This document shows, piece after piece, positions 23,207-32,740 of a stretch of DNA of 64,000 nucleotides. The notes under the pieces were generated by a model. The model saw only the letters and a program-made list of their open reading frames with translations. It had not been told where the DNA came from and did no database searches. The first letter of the stretch is position 1; every line of letters starts with the position of its first letter. The translations under genes were made by a program, and so were the position numbers. This DNA is from Actinoplanes sp. TBRC 11911. Lineage in GTDB: Bacteria > Actinomycetota > Actinomycetes > Mycobacteriales > Micromonosporaceae. The stretch spans positions 1 to 64,000 of the forward strand of contig NZ_JABBNC010000047.1 of assembly GCF_012933445.1 (NCBI RefSeq). Reading direction: 5' to 3'.

Positions 23207-23695
23207 TTATTCGTAACGGCGGGTCGCTGCCTGGCGCATCCACTGCTGCTGGGCTTCCACCTTTTCCGCCCACGGCCGCTTGATCGGCTCTCCGCGATCG
23301 CCCTCGATCACCCCGGGAAGCCGAATCGTGGCATCGTCGGCGACGCGGCTGACCACATCCGGCCGCCCGGCAGCGGCGGGACGCAGCATCGGCGCGTCCG
23401 CCGGCACCGGCCGGGACGGCGCGGGCCGAGATGATGCCGGCCGCGACGGCCCCGGCCGCACCGGGGCTGCGGCCCGCACCAGCGAACCCGCGATCAGATC
23501 GTTGAGCTTGACCATCAGCGCCACCGTCACGGGCAGTACCAGGACGCCCCACCAGCTCACCAGCTCGGCCAGGGCGAGCAGCAGCCCGAGCGCGATCGAG
23601 CCCTCGAGAAAGACGAAGCACAGCAGCCCGGTCGGAGCGATGTGCCGCAGCCGGAGCATGCGCGCGTAGAGCGGGCGGCGTTCCGCGCGCTTCAT
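23207..23695 (-). CDS. Hypothetical membrane protein
   Basis: This 162-residue protein has two predicted membrane segments (about residues 20-42, TGLLCFVFLEGSIALGLLLAL, described as a hydrophobic helix, and 46-66, VSWWGVLVLPVTVALMVKL). A Pro/Ser/Ala-rich cytosolic linker with repeated RPAPSRP-like units follows, then a charged C-terminus (KRPWAEKVEAQQQWMRQAATR). The family was not recognised, although such proteins commonly flank holA in actinobacteria. Its ATG overlaps the holA stop as ATGA, so it is translationally coupled to holA. No catalytic motif is visible. Confidence 0.78.
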   Translation of the reverse strand: MKRAERRPLYARMLRLRHIAPTGLLCFVFLEGSIALGLLLALAELVSWWGVLVLPVTVALMVKLNDLIAGSLVRAAAPVRPGPSRPASSRPAPSRPVPADAPMLRPAAAGRPDVVSRVADDATIRLPGVIEGDRGEPIKRPWAEKVEAQQQWMRQAATRRYE

Positions 23696-24666
23696 CGCGA
23701 ACCCCCCGACCGCCGGGCCTCGGCAACGGCGAAGAGGGCCTGTTCCAACGCGTACCCCCGGTCTTCCGCGCCGCCCTTCACCGCGGCGTTGCAGTCGGCC
23801 GCGGCCTGCATGGCGTCGACCAGGCCCTCGGGCGTCCAGCCGCGGGTGCGTTCCTGCGCGCGCTTGATCTTCCAGGCGGGCATGCCCAGCGTGGTCGCCA
23901 TCTGGTACGGGTTGCCGCGACCGGCCGCCGCAACCTTGGCCACCGTACGGACGCCGTCGGCGATCGCGTCGGCGATCGGGACCGGGTCGACGCCGGTGTG
24001 CAGGGCCCAGCGCAGCGCCTCGAGCGCGCCCGGCAGGTCGCCGATCATGACGGCGTCGGCCACGTTGTAGCCGCTGACCTCGGCACGACCCCGGTAATAA
24101 CGCGCCACGACCTCGGGGGTGATCTTGCCGTCGGTGTCGGCGAGCAGCTGCGAGCAGGCCGCCGCGATCTCGCGCAGGTCGTTACCCACGGCCGCGAGCA
24201 GCGCCGACGCGGCCGTTTCGTCGCAGCGGCCACCGTTGCGGCGGAACTCGTCCCGGATGAACCTGGTCAGCTCGCCCTCACCGCGCAGCTTCGCGACCGG
24301 CACCACGGTGGCCCCGGCGGAGCGGAGGCCGTCGGCCAGCGCCTTGCCTTTGGCACCGCCGAGGTGGGTCACGATGAGCGACACCTCGGGGTCGGGTGCC
24401 TTGGCATACGCGAGCAGCGCGGTCGTGAGGTCTTTGCGCGCGTCCTGTCCACTGCGGATCACCAGGACCCGGCTGCCGCCGAACAGCGACGGGCTGAGCA
24501 TCTCGGCGACCTCACCGGCGGCCAGGGCGCCCGCCTCGTACTCCCGGACGTCGGCGCCGGGGTCGGCGGCACGCGCCGCGTCGACCGCCGACGTGATCGC
24601 GCGGGCGGCGAGCAGTTCCTCATCGCCCTGGACGAGCACGAGCGGGTCGGGAGGTGCGGTGTTCAC
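23692..24666 (-). CDS. holA: DNA polymerase III subunit delta
   Basis: This protein of about 324 residues is the clamp-loader delta subunit, which opens the beta sliding clamp during replication. It begins with the family motif PLVLVQGDEELLAARAI. It has the AAA-like fold without a working Walker A, the helical linker near GNDLREIAAACSQLLAD, and the C-terminal collar segment (MPAWKIKRAQERTRGW). The GTG at 24666 fits the family start; an in-frame GTG at 24711 would add 15 residues. It lies between comEC and the divergent rpsT, the common arrangement. Confidence 0.94.
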   Translation of the reverse strand: MNTAPPDPLVLVQGDEELLAARAITSAVDAARAADPGADVREYEAGALAAGEVAEMLSPSLFGGSRVLVIRSGQDARKDLTTALLAYAKAPDPEVSLIVTHLGGAKGKALADGLRSAGATVVPVAKLRGEGELTRFIRDEFRRNGGRCDETAASALLAAVGNDLREIAAACSQLLADTDGKITPEVVARYYRGRAEVSGYNVADAVMIGDLPGALEALRWALHTGVDPVPIADAIADGVRTVAKVAAAGRGNPYQMATTLGMPAWKIKRAQERTRGWTPEGLVDAMQAAADCNAAVKGGAEDRGYALEQALFAVAEARRSGGSR

Positions 24667-24868
24667 GCCCAATATCGTTGCACGAGGGGCTGACGTTTCC
24701 GCGCGGCTCACTCCTACGCGCAGAGTGGCTGATCACGCAATGCGAAAGCAGACATATCGGCGCTGGCGCATGTATCCGGGAACGTAGAGTCGCTCGATCA
24801 GCCTGAATGCGTAGCGCCCGCGCGGCCCACCCCGGCACTTCGCATCGAATCCAATCATCTGGCACAAG

Positions 24869-25525
24869 TCATGACTGAACGGACGACCCCGGGCGTGTCG
24901 GCATCTCCTCCGGCACCATCGAGCCGATCCAGGCGTCCACGCGCTGCCCGCGATGCACGAGCCGGCGCCGCAGAACCGCCTCGAACCGGAACCCGGCCTT
25001 CTCCGCGACCCGCCGCGACGCCACGTTCCCGACCTCGGCCCGCCACTCGATCAGCCCAAGCCTGAGCGCGCCGAAGGCCCACCCGCACAGCGCCCGAACC
25101 GCAGCGGTCGCCACCCCACGACCGCGGGCGGCCGGATCCATCCAGTAGCCGATCCGCGCGCCACCAAGCAGGTCGTGGTCAGGCCCACCGGGCCGGTCGA
25201 GCCCAGGCCCGCCGAGCCGGTCGTGGTCAATCCCAACGAACTCGTCCAGGCCCAGCCCGACGCGCCCGAGCCGGGTGCCGTCGCGGACCTGCTCCACGAC
25301 GAACTCGACCCGCTCCCGCCGCCCCCACGCCGCAATCGCCATCTCCCGCACGAAGTGCTCGGCGTGCTCGACCCGGTATGGCAGCGGGATCTCGAGGTAC
25401 CGCTGCACGGCGGGATCCAGCGACACCGCGTACACCCAGGGAATGTCCTCCTCGGCGAACGGCCGGAGGATGATCTCGCCCGCGCTGATGGTCTCCTGCT
25501 CCACGCCCGCATTCTGCGCGATCAC
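24869..25525 (-). CDS. GNAT family N-acetyltransferase
   Basis: This protein of about 218 residues matches the RimJ/RimL-like GNAT group: N-terminal ILRPFAEEDIPWVYAVSLDP, acetyl-CoA binding region MDPAARGRGVATAAVRALCGWAF (key part RGRGVATAA), and the C-terminal IEWRAEVGNVASRRVAEKAGF. A glycine/aspartate-rich insert (GLDRPGGPDHDLLGG) precedes the GYWMDP strand and is unusual. The GTG at 25525 overlaps the comEC stop as GTGA; a GTG at 25504 is also possible. The acceptor may be a protein N-terminus or small molecule; it cannot be told from sequence. Confidence 0.85.
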   Translation of the reverse strand: MIAQNAGVEQETISAGEIILRPFAEEDIPWVYAVSLDPAVQRYLEIPLPYRVEHAEHFVREMAIAAWGRRERVEFVVEQVRDGTRLGRVGLGLDEFVGIDHDRLGGPGLDRPGGPDHDLLGGARIGYWMDPAARGRGVATAAVRALCGWAFGALRLGLIEWRAEVGNVASRRVAEKAGFRFEAVLRRRLVHRGQRVDAWIGSMVPEEMPTRPGSSVQS

Positions 25526-27888
25526 GGCTCCGGCGGGTCGCCGCGGGCAACCACGCCGAGACCACGACCGGTCGCCACGGCGGCGAGGTCACCCCTTTCG
25601 TCGGTACGCATCACCCGCGTCCCGCCCCGAACCAGCCGCGTGAGCAGGGCCGCATTGGGATGCCCGTAGTCGTTGTCCCGGCCGACCGAGACGAGCGCCA
25701 CCGCCGGATCGATCTCGTCCAGAAACCGTGGCGACTGGTAGGCGCTCCCGTGATGCGCGATCTTGAGCACGTCCGCCCGGATCGCGTCGGCACCCAGGTG
25801 CTCGAGCAGTTCCTCCTGCTCCTCGGTCTCGGCGTCGCCGGGCAGCAGGACGGTCCGCCCCAGCGACCGGGCACGCAGGACCAGCGAGTTGTTGTTCGGA
25901 TCCGAGTTGGTGCCGTGCAGCGGCTCGAACGGCCCGATCACCGTGATCTCGAGCCCGCCCACCGCGTACGACCAACCCGGCCCGACCTCGTGCACCGGCA
26001 CCGGGCCCGCAGCTCGCACCACCGCGGAACGCCCGCCCGTCGGCTCGGGCCAGTCCGGTCCGACCACGGCCCGCACGTCCCGCCCCCGGAACACACCGGC
26101 CACCCCGCCCACATGGTCGGCGTGGAAATGGCTCACCACGAACAACACGATCTGCCGTACGCCAAGGCGCCGCAGGCAGTGGTCCACCGCGTTGGGCTCC
26201 GGACCGGCATCGACCACGACGGCCCGCCCCGTGCCCGCGGGCAGCACGATCGCGTCACCCTGGCCGACCGCGCAGACCACCACGACCCAGTTCGCCGGCG
26301 GCCAGCCGGGCGCGAGCACCCGCACCGGCAGCGCGCCCAGGACACCGGCGACCGCCACGATCGCGGCGAATTTGCGAACCAGGGGCCGCCGGGCCGCGAC
26401 CAGCAACGCCACCGTGATGACGGCGAGCAGCAACGCGCCCGGCACGCCCTCGGGCCAGGGCAGCGCACCGGAGGGCACCCGGGCGCCGTTGGTGGCGACG
26501 AGCACCAACCACTTCACCGGCCAGTGTGCGAGCCAGGCCAGGAACTCGGCCCCGCCCGGCCAGATCGGCGAGACGACGGCCGCACCGACCCCGAGCAGGG
26601 TGGCCGGCGGGATCGCGGGCACGACCAGCAGGTTCGCGGGCACCGCGACGAGGCTGACCGCTCCGGACAACCCGGCGACCACCGGGCCGCAAGCGACCTG
26701 AGCGGCGGCCGGCACGGCAAGCGCCTCGGCCACGCCCGACGGCCACCCGCGCCGGCGTAGCGCGTCTCGCCACACCGGCGCCAAGAGCAGCAGACCGCCT
26801 GTGGCCAGCACGGACAGCGCGAATCCAACATCGGCCGCCAGTTCCGGGTCGATCAGGATCAGGATGGCGACCCCCGCACCCAGCGCCGGTAAGGCGGCGC
26901 GGGGACGCCCGGACGCGAGCCCGATCAGCGCGATCGCGCCCATCGCGGCGGCGCGGACCACGCTCGGCGACGGTCGCGCCAGGATCACGAACCCGGCCAG
27001 CGCCATCACACAGACCAGCGCCGTGACGAGCGGCCCGGCCCGGGTACGCCGCACCGCAAACACCACAACGCCCAAGATCAACGCGACGTTGGCTCCAGAA
27101 ACCGCCACTAGATGGGTCAAACCGGTCGCTCGGAAATCGTCCTCCAAGGCCGGGTCCAGCCGGCTCGTGTCGCCGACGACCAGACCGGGCAGCAGTCCAC
27201 CCGCGTCGTCGGGCAGCGGCTCGCAGGCACGCTGCAGCCCGGCGCGCAGTGTCCCCGCGGCCCGCTGGATCCACGGCGCTCGACCGACCAGGATGGGCGC
27301 CTGCCGCACCGAGATCACCGCGGCACGCAGATCACCGCCACGCGGCGCCAGCAGCTTCCCGGCGGCGGTCACCCGCTGGCCCGGGAGCAGCGAACGCCAG
27401 GCCGGATCGCTTCCTAGCACCAGGGCCCGCACCGACAGTCGCATCGGCGCGTGGTCATCCGCCTCGACCCGGCGCAGGTCGACGGCAACCAGGTAGGTCG
27501 GTGGCATGCCCGGCGACCCGCTCACGGCTCGCGGATCGTCGCGCACCACCGCTTCCACCCGTACGCCGCGTCCCTCGCGCACCAGAGTCGCCAGCGGTTC
27601 CGCCTCGCGGACGCCGACCCGCACCGCCGTCGCGACCGCCCCGGTGCCCGCGCCGACCAGGATCGCGACCGCGACCCACAACACGCGCCTCATCGAGGGC
27701 CGATGCCGTGCCACCGTCAGCGCGAGCACTCCGGCCGCGACAAACGCGCTCGCACCGATCACCGCACTCGCCGGCACGGGTAGATACAAGGCGGTCAGCG
27801 CCGAAAGCCAGATCGCAACCGCGAACCCGGCCAGCCGCAGGTCCGGCCCGGCCATGGCCGGCTCGCGACGACGCGCTCCCCCGCTCAC
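25522..27888 (-). CDS. comEC: ComEC/Rec2-type DNA uptake channel protein
   Basis: This 788-residue polytopic membrane protein has a DUF4131-like N-terminus, the Competence domain of many helices (about residues 225-500, with HLVAVSGANVALI and ARPSPSVVRAAAMG), and a C-terminal metallo-beta-lactamase domain. Metal ligands of that domain are seen in SHFHADHVGG (near 583) and in the later LKIAHHGSAYQS region. In competent bacteria ComEC forms the inner-membrane channel for single-stranded DNA and its lactamase domain may degrade the other strand. The GTG start overlaps the comEA stop by four bases. Confidence 0.94.
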   Translation of the reverse strand: MSGGARRREPAMAGPDLRLAGFAVAIWLSALTALYLPVPASAVIGASAFVAAGVLALTVARHRPSMRRVLWVAVAILVGAGTGAVATAVRVGVREAEPLATLVREGRGVRVEAVVRDDPRAVSGSPGMPPTYLVAVDLRRVEADDHAPMRLSVRALVLGSDPAWRSLLPGQRVTAAGKLLAPRGGDLRAAVISVRQAPILVGRAPWIQRAAGTLRAGLQRACEPLPDDAGGLLPGLVVGDTSRLDPALEDDFRATGLTHLVAVSGANVALILGVVVFAVRRTRAGPLVTALVCVMALAGFVILARPSPSVVRAAAMGAIALIGLASGRPRAALPALGAGVAILILIDPELAADVGFALSVLATGGLLLLAPVWRDALRRRGWPSGVAEALAVPAAAQVACGPVVAGLSGAVSLVAVPANLLVVPAIPPATLLGVGAAVVSPIWPGGAEFLAWLAHWPVKWLVLVATNGARVPSGALPWPEGVPGALLLAVITVALLVAARRPLVRKFAAIVAVAGVLGALPVRVLAPGWPPANWVVVVCAVGQGDAIVLPAGTGRAVVVDAGPEPNAVDHCLRRLGVRQIVLFVVSHFHADHVGGVAGVFRGRDVRAVVGPDWPEPTGGRSAVVRAAGPVPVHEVGPGWSYAVGGLEITVIGPFEPLHGTNSDPNNNSLVLRARSLGRTVLLPGDAETEEQEELLEHLGADAIRADVLKIAHHGSAYQSPRFLDEIDPAVALVSVGRDNDYGHPNAALLTRLVRGGTRVMRTDERGDLAAVATGRGLGVVARGDPPEP

Positions 27889-29120
27889 ACCGTCACCAGG
27901 TCCTTGAGCTGCTCGTACCGGGCGTCGCCGATCCCGTCGACCTTGCGCAGATCGCTGACCGCCCGGAAGCCGCCCTGAGAGTCGCGCGCGTCGAGGATCC
28001 GCTGGGCGAGCACCGGCCCGACACCGGGCAACGTGTCGAGGTCGGCAAGCGTCGCCGTGTTCAGGTTGATCGGACCGGCGGCCGCCGAGGCAGTGCCGCC
28101 GGCTCCCGGCGGCGCGGGCGCTGTCGTGACCCCGGGCGGCGGCGTGACACCCACCATGATCAACTCACCGTCGACCACCTTGCGTGCCAGGTTCAGCAAC
28201 GCGACGTCCACGCCCGGGGCCGCGCCACCGGCCGCGGTCAGCGCGTCGGCGACGCGCGCGCCCGGAGGCAGCCGCACCAGACCGGGTTTGCGCACCTTGC
28301 CACCCACGGCGACGACCACCTCGGCCACCGCCGAGCTCGGACCGCTCCGCCCGGGCGACACCGCCGGGGTGGTCGCCACCGAGTCGAACGATGGCGGCGC
28401 CACGGGATCCACCCGAGGCCGCGCCCGCCACGCGAGCAGAGCGGCCACCACGATCGCCACGGCAGCGACCGCGGCGAGCGCTCGGACACCGCGCCGGCCA
28501 GGATCAAACGCCCGGATGCCGAGCTTGCGATCATCGCCGAACGCTCCCGCGCTCGTCAGTTCCGGCGGCTCGTCGTCGGCCTCCGGCGCCGACCAGGCGG
28601 GCCGGGATGCCAGCGCGTCCTCAAAGTCCTCTTCCGGCAGCACCCAGGTCGGTGGCGGGAGTGGCCGCCGCACGTTCCCGGCCACTCCGTCGAAGTCGTC
28701 CTTCATCGGTTCTCCCAGCCTTGGCGCAGCTGCTCGCGGGATAGTCACGGCAGGCGAGAGCGGCCCACCCGGCGGACTCGCCCAAGGTGTCCCGGCACGA
28801 AAGCCGCCGGTCGGCTCACGAAGAGCCGGGGACGGCGGAGCGCGTCCCCCGTCGTCGGAACTTGACTCCGAGGCCCGCCCGAGATCGACGTCGTCAGGCC
28901 AGGCCGGAATGATGTCCGACCAGCGCAGGGGCTCACCCAGGTCGGCAAGGTCGCCAAGACCAGGCTCAAGCCGCGCCTCGGCTCTCGCCTCGGGTCGCCC
29001 CTCGATCCGCCCAAGCGCCTCCTCGACCGGCCGATCAACCGGCCCATCGCCCACCGAACCGGACAGCACCGACCGCAGCCGTGCCGCCACGTCCTTCTCC
29101 GCGCTCTTCCGTTCTCGCAC
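27885..29120 (-). CDS. comEA: ComEA-type helix-hairpin-helix DNA-binding protein
   Basis: This 411-residue protein has an acidic, presumably cytosolic N-terminal region of about 205 residues and one membrane helix (ALAAVAAVAIVVAALLAW, about 208-229). An SLBB-like beta domain follows (AVGGKVRKPGLVRLPPGARV), then a C-terminal pair of helix-hairpin-helix motifs (INLNTATLADLDTLPGVGPVLAQRI; LRKVDGIGDARYEQLKDLV). ComEA binds incoming double-stranded DNA outside the membrane and hands it to ComEC, encoded next with a 4-bp overlap. The long N-terminus is larger than in model ComEA proteins. The GTG at 29120 is preferred to upstream codons. Confidence 0.92.
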   Translation of the reverse strand: MRERKSAEKDVAARLRSVLSGSVGDGPVDRPVEEALGRIEGRPEARAEARLEPGLGDLADLGEPLRWSDIIPAWPDDVDLGRASESSSDDGGRAPPSPALREPTGGFRAGTPWASPPGGPLSPAVTIPRAAAPRLGEPMKDDFDGVAGNVRRPLPPPTWVLPEEDFEDALASRPAWSAPEADDEPPELTSAGAFGDDRKLGIRAFDPGRRGVRALAAVAAVAIVVAALLAWRARPRVDPVAPPSFDSVATTPAVSPGRSGPSSAVAEVVVAVGGKVRKPGLVRLPPGARVADALTAAGGAAPGVDVALLNLARKVVDGELIMVGVTPPPGVTTAPAPPGAGGTASAAAGPINLNTATLADLDTLPGVGPVLAQRILDARDSQGGFRAVSDLRKVDGIGDARYEQLKDLVTV

Positions 29121-29226
29121 GCCAGGCACCGTAGGGATTCGGCGGCCCCGGTGCGCGGCGCCTTGTGGACAGTCGGGCAATGTGGATAACTCCGATGATC
29201 ATCGGAACTGTGCTAAGGAACGGCTT

Positions 29227-30021
29227 GTGAGACCAGGAATTCCAGCACCCGCGATCGCCGAGGCGATCACCCGGCTACGTGCCGCGGGCTGCGTGTTCGC
29301 CGAGGAAGAGGCCGCCGTGCTCAGCGAGGCCGCCGGCGACGAGGCGACCCTCGCCGCGCTGGTGGGCCGGCGCGCGCTGGGCGAACCGCTGGAGCAGGTC
29401 GTGGGCTACGCCGACTTCTGCGGCGTGCGGGTCCGGCTGCGACCCGGTGTCTTTGTTCCCCGCGTACGCTCCGAGCTCCTGGTCCGCATCGCCACGAACA
29501 CCGAGTCCGAACGCCCGGTCGTGGTGGATCTCTGCTGCGGGTCCGGCGCGCTGGGCCTGGCCGTGCGCCATCGCCTGCCGCAAGCCGAAGTGCACGCCGC
29601 CGACGTCGATCCGGTCGCGGTCGCCTGTGCACGGGACAATCTGGGCGGCAACGTCTACCAGGGCGACCTCTTCGAAGCGCTGCCCGAGGGCCTGCGCGGC
29701 CGGGTGACGATCCTGCTGGCCAACGTCCCATACGTGGCCACCGCGCACATCCCGCTGCTCCCCGCCGAGGCCCGCGATCACGAACCGCACACCGCGCTCG
29801 ACGGCGGCACCGACGGTTTGGACGTGTTTCGGAGAGTTGCGTCCGGTGCACCCGATTGGCTCGCCCCCGGCGGGATCCTGCTCTCCGAGATCACCGAAAC
29901 CCAAGAAGACCAGGCAGTCCAGGCCGTACGCCTCGCCGGGCTGGACGCCGACGTCATCTACGACGATGATCTCGAAGCCCGGGCGATCCTGGGCCGGAAA
30001 AATGTCGGCGGCATGCGATAA
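29227..30021 (+). CDS. HemK/PrmC-like SAM-dependent methyltransferase
   Basis: This 264-residue protein has a class I methyltransferase fold with motif I VVDLCCGSGALGLAV (about 96-110) and the catalytic-type motif LANVPYVA, a variant of the NPPY loop of glutamine N5-methyltransferases that here reads N-V-P-Y. The N-terminal helical region (EQVVGYADFCGVRVRLRPGVFVPR) resembles that of PrmC, which methylates release factors. The replacement of the second position of NPPY suggests a paralogue rather than the housekeeping PrmC. Start is GTG at 29227, divergent from comEA. Confidence 0.82.
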   Translation: MRPGIPAPAIAEAITRLRAAGCVFAEEEAAVLSEAAGDEATLAALVGRRALGEPLEQVVGYADFCGVRVRLRPGVFVPRVRSELLVRIATNTESERPVVVDLCCGSGALGLAVRHRLPQAEVHAADVDPVAVACARDNLGGNVYQGDLFEALPEGLRGRVTILLANVPYVATAHIPLLPAEARDHEPHTALDGGTDGLDVFRRVASGAPDWLAPGGILLSEITETQEDQAVQAVRLAGLDADVIYDDDLEARAILGRKNVGGMR

Positions 30022-30051
30022 GGTCGGCGGCCACAAGGGAGAGAGACGTCG

Positions 30052-31149
30052 GTGGGCCTGTTTCGGAGAGTCGCTCGAGCGCGGCTGGCCGGTCAGGTCG
30101 TCCGGCGACTGCGTCGGACCGGCATGGCCGACGTGCGTTACGACCCGCTTGGCTTCCAGGTCCGCTTCACCGTGACCGGGGACGATGTGCCCACCATTCT
30201 GGAGCTTGCGCCGTTGCTTGCTGCCCGTGGCCGACGCCGCGGGGTGGAGATCAGCAGATTCGTCGCGAGTCTGGGATCGGGCGCCGGAGTGCCCCGGACG
30301 TGGACGGAAGCACGGCCATTGCTACGCCCGGTGCTGCGCGGCGGCACGCCCGGGTCGTCGCTGAGCCGGCCGGTGCTGCCGTTCCTGTCCGAGTTCGTGG
30401 TCATCGACGGCCCCGACACGATGACCTATGTCGGGCCGGAGCAGCCGGCCATGTGGGGCGTGAAGGTGAACGATGTGTTCGCGGCGGCCCGGGCGAATCT
30501 GTCCGGGGCGACGCTGCAGGGTGCTGCCACCGAGCCGGTGGTGGTGCGCTTCGTAGACGACGGGGATGCGTACTGGACGTCGCATCTCCTGCTCGAGCAT
30601 TGGCTGGGACGGCTGGCCCTGCAGGTCGGCGGCACTCCGGTGGCGTTCGCGCCGGAGCGCGGGACGCTGCTGGTCACCGCCGACGGAAGCGATCATCTGC
30701 GCGGGCTGTTCGCGCAGGCAGAGGAGATCTATGCGAAAACGTCACGACCGATAAGCCCGATGGCGTACGCGAGCGACGCCGACGGCCTCCCCGTGCCGTA
30801 CGCGGCGCCGCCCGGCCATCCGCTGCACCACTCGGTGGAGCGAGCCGAGCGAGTGCTGGCGGTCGAGGAGTACGCCCGCCAGGCGGCCCGCCTGGCCGAA
30901 GCGGATCGACCGGCGTCGGAGACCGTCGCCGAGTTGCTGCTCATCGGCTCCGACGAGCAGGGCTGGCGCACCCGCGCCATCTGGGAGCGTGACGAGCCGG
31001 CTCTGCTGCCGGAAGCCGACGAGCTACAGATCGGCGAGGAGATCCTCCCGTGGGCCGAGCTGGCCGCCCGGCTCAAGCCGGTGGCGGGTATGCAGCCGGC
31101 CCGCTGGGCCGCCGCCTCCTGGCCACCCGCCGGACCGCGACGCGCCTGA
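30052..31149 (+). CDS. Hypothetical protein (possibly DUF1444-like)
   Basis: This 365-residue cytosolic protein begins GLFRRVARARLAGQVVRRLR. Its central part (FLSEFVVIDGPDTMTYVG; NLSGATLQG; TSHLLLEHWLGRL; RGTLLVTAD) loosely recalls the DUF1444/YtpQ family of unknown function, but I am not certain. No signal peptide, membrane segment or catalytic motif is evident. The C-terminus is Pro/Ala-rich. GTG at 30052 is the start, 30 bp after the HemK-like gene on the same strand, so the two may be co-transcribed. The stop lies at the edge of a 15-bp tandem repeat array. Confidence 0.75.
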   Translation: MGLFRRVARARLAGQVVRRLRRTGMADVRYDPLGFQVRFTVTGDDVPTILELAPLLAARGRRRGVEISRFVASLGSGAGVPRTWTEARPLLRPVLRGGTPGSSLSRPVLPFLSEFVVIDGPDTMTYVGPEQPAMWGVKVNDVFAAARANLSGATLQGAATEPVVVRFVDDGDAYWTSHLLLEHWLGRLALQVGGTPVAFAPERGTLLVTADGSDHLRGLFAQAEEIYAKTSRPISPMAYASDADGLPVPYAAPPGHPLHHSVERAERVLAVEEYARQAARLAEADRPASETVAELLLIGSDEQGWRTRAIWERDEPALLPEADELQIGEEILPWAELAARLKPVAGMQPARWAAASWPPAGPRRA

Positions 31150-31231
31150 CGGCAGCGCGCCTGACGGCAGCGCGGCTCACGGCGGCGCGGCTCACGGCGG
31201 CGCGGCTCACGGCGGCGCGGCTCACGGCGGC
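31142..31231. repeat. 15-bp tandem repeat, six copies
   Basis: Two copies of GCGCCTGACGGCAGC are followed by four of GCGGCTCACGGCGGC. They fill the short gap between the convergent genes ending at 31149 and 31241, and the first unit includes the stop codon of the upstream gene. Confidence 0.9.
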
Positions 31232-31240
31232 GCGGGGAGG

Positions 31241-32089
31241 TCAGGGACGCCGGTGCACGACCACGCCGGTGACGCCCGGTCCGACGTGGGCGGCCACCAC
31301 CGCGCCGAGCTCCGTGATGTAGCAGTCGCGCAAGCGGTCGCCCAGGCGGATTGAGACGGCGTCCGCGAGGGCGGTGGCGCGGGCCTGGGCCTCCAGGTGG
31401 TGCACGGCTATGTCGACCTCGCCTTCGCCGGAGGCTTCCACGGCCAGTTCGACCAGCTTGGTCAGTGCGCGGCCGGCGGTGCGGACCTTGTCGCGGACGA
31501 CTATCGCGCCGTCGACCACGTGCAGGATCGGCTTCACCGACAGCGCCGTGCCTAGCAACGCCGACGCCGCGCCGATGCGGCCGCCGCGGCGCAGGTACTC
31601 CAGCGTGTCCACGTAGAAGAGGGTGCTGACGTTGGCGGAGTGGGTGGCGGCCTCTTGGCGTACGGACTCGAGGTCTTGATCCTCCGCGGCCGCGCTGGCG
31701 GCTGCCAAAGCGGCGAAACCTAGGCCCATGGCGGTGGTACCGCTGTCGACCACCTGGACCTTGGCGCCCATCTCGGCGGCTGCCATGCACGCGGCCTCGT
31801 AGGTGCCGGATAATTTCGCCGACAGGTGGACCGACACGATGCCGTCGGCGCCCGCGTCCAGCAATCTCCGGTACGCCTCGGCGAACTGCGACGGCGCCGG
31901 CCGGGACGTGCTCACCGTGTGCCGTCGCGTGCGCAACGCCTGAGCCACCTCCGCCGGGTGGACCTCGAGGCCCTCCAAGCCGTCGGTGCCGTTGATGACC
32001 ACCGTCAGCGGCACGACGGTCATGTCATACGTGCCACGAAGTTCGTCGGGCAGGTACGCGGTGGAGTCGGTGACGACCGCGACGGGCAT
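31241..32089 (-). CDS. DegV family fatty-acid-binding protein
   Basis: This 282-residue protein has the DegV fold: N-terminal VAVVTDSTAYLPDEL, the signature TVSTSRPAPSQFAEAYRRL, VVDSGTTAMGLGFAAL, and YVDTLEYLRRGGRIGAASALLGTALSVKPIL (key part LRRGGRIG). DegV/FakB proteins bind a fatty acid and present it to the kinase FakA for phosphorylation. No FakA-like gene is seen in the window. In many actinobacteria a DegV gene lies near the rsfS/nadD cluster, as here. ATG start and normal length. Confidence 0.92.
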   Translation of the reverse strand: MPVAVVTDSTAYLPDELRGTYDMTVVPLTVVINGTDGLEGLEVHPAEVAQALRTRRHTVSTSRPAPSQFAEAYRRLLDAGADGIVSVHLSAKLSGTYEAACMAAAEMGAKVQVVDSGTTAMGLGFAALAAASAAAEDQDLESVRQEAATHSANVSTLFYVDTLEYLRRGGRIGAASALLGTALSVKPILHVVDGAIVVRDKVRTAGRALTKLVELAVEASGEGEVDIAVHHLEAQARATALADAVSIRLGDRLRDCYITELGAVVAAHVGPGVTGVVVHRRP

Positions 32090-32167
32090 GCGGGCACGGT
32101 AACCGATGGTCGCCCGGGCAACGCGCCGGAGGTGACCAGTTCCCCCGAGCCGGACCCGATAACCAGC

Positions 32168-32623
32168 TCAACCGCCGCTCACGGACGTCACGACAAACGG
32201 GACGCCTTGCATGCACGTCGTCATCAGCGACGGGTCGGAACGGCCGACCAAGGTCACCGTTTTCCCGATCGCGGCGGCGGACCGGGACGCCGAGTCTTTG
32301 AAGAGCAGCAGGTAGGAGCTTCCGCCCGAGGTCAGCAACCGACAATTCGGCTCGACGCCGGCGGTCACCGTGCCACTGATCGTCTGGGTGGCGCCGGGAC
32401 CCGGCTTCGCGCTCGGCACCGGCAGGTCGATCACGTCCGGCGAGGACGGCGAGGACGGCAAAGGAGCTGAGCCCGGCGACGATGGCGCCGACTCGGTCAC
32501 ACCCGGCGACGGCGGCTCCGTCACACCCCGCGAGGACCCCGACGCGTCCGCCTGCTGCGGCGCGGCACAACCGGCAACCACGAGGACGAGCAGCAGAGCA
32601 ACCGAGACACGACGAGTCAGCAT
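32168..32623 (-). CDS. Putative lipoprotein
   Basis: This 151-residue protein starts MLTRRVSVALLLVLVVAGCAAP, described by its basic start, hydrophobic core and lipobox VAGC, so it is probably lipid-anchored at Cys18. A Ser/Pro/Glu-rich linker with repeats of VTEPPSPGVTES type follows. The small C-terminal domain (about 70-151) is of OB-fold-like appearance (TISGTVTAGVEPNCRLL; SYLLLFKDSA; IGKTVTLVGRSDPSLMTTCMQG). The ATG at 32623 is chosen because it directly precedes the signal peptide. Function unknown; it is likely outside the cell membrane. Confidence 0.82.
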   Translation of the reverse strand: MLTRRVSVALLLVLVVAGCAAPQQADASGSSRGVTEPPSPGVTESAPSSPGSAPLPSSPSSPDVIDLPVPSAKPGPGATQTISGTVTAGVEPNCRLLTSGGSSYLLLFKDSASRSAAAIGKTVTLVGRSDPSLMTTCMQGVPFVVTSVSGG

Positions 32624-32740
32624 GGTGGCTTGGACGCTACCGGACCGGCAGCGGTTCCCCGCCGACCACGCCGGGCCGCGGCGCTGACGCACCGTGCCGG
32701 CTGCAACACCCGACACGGCTCAGGCCACAACCAGTACGGC

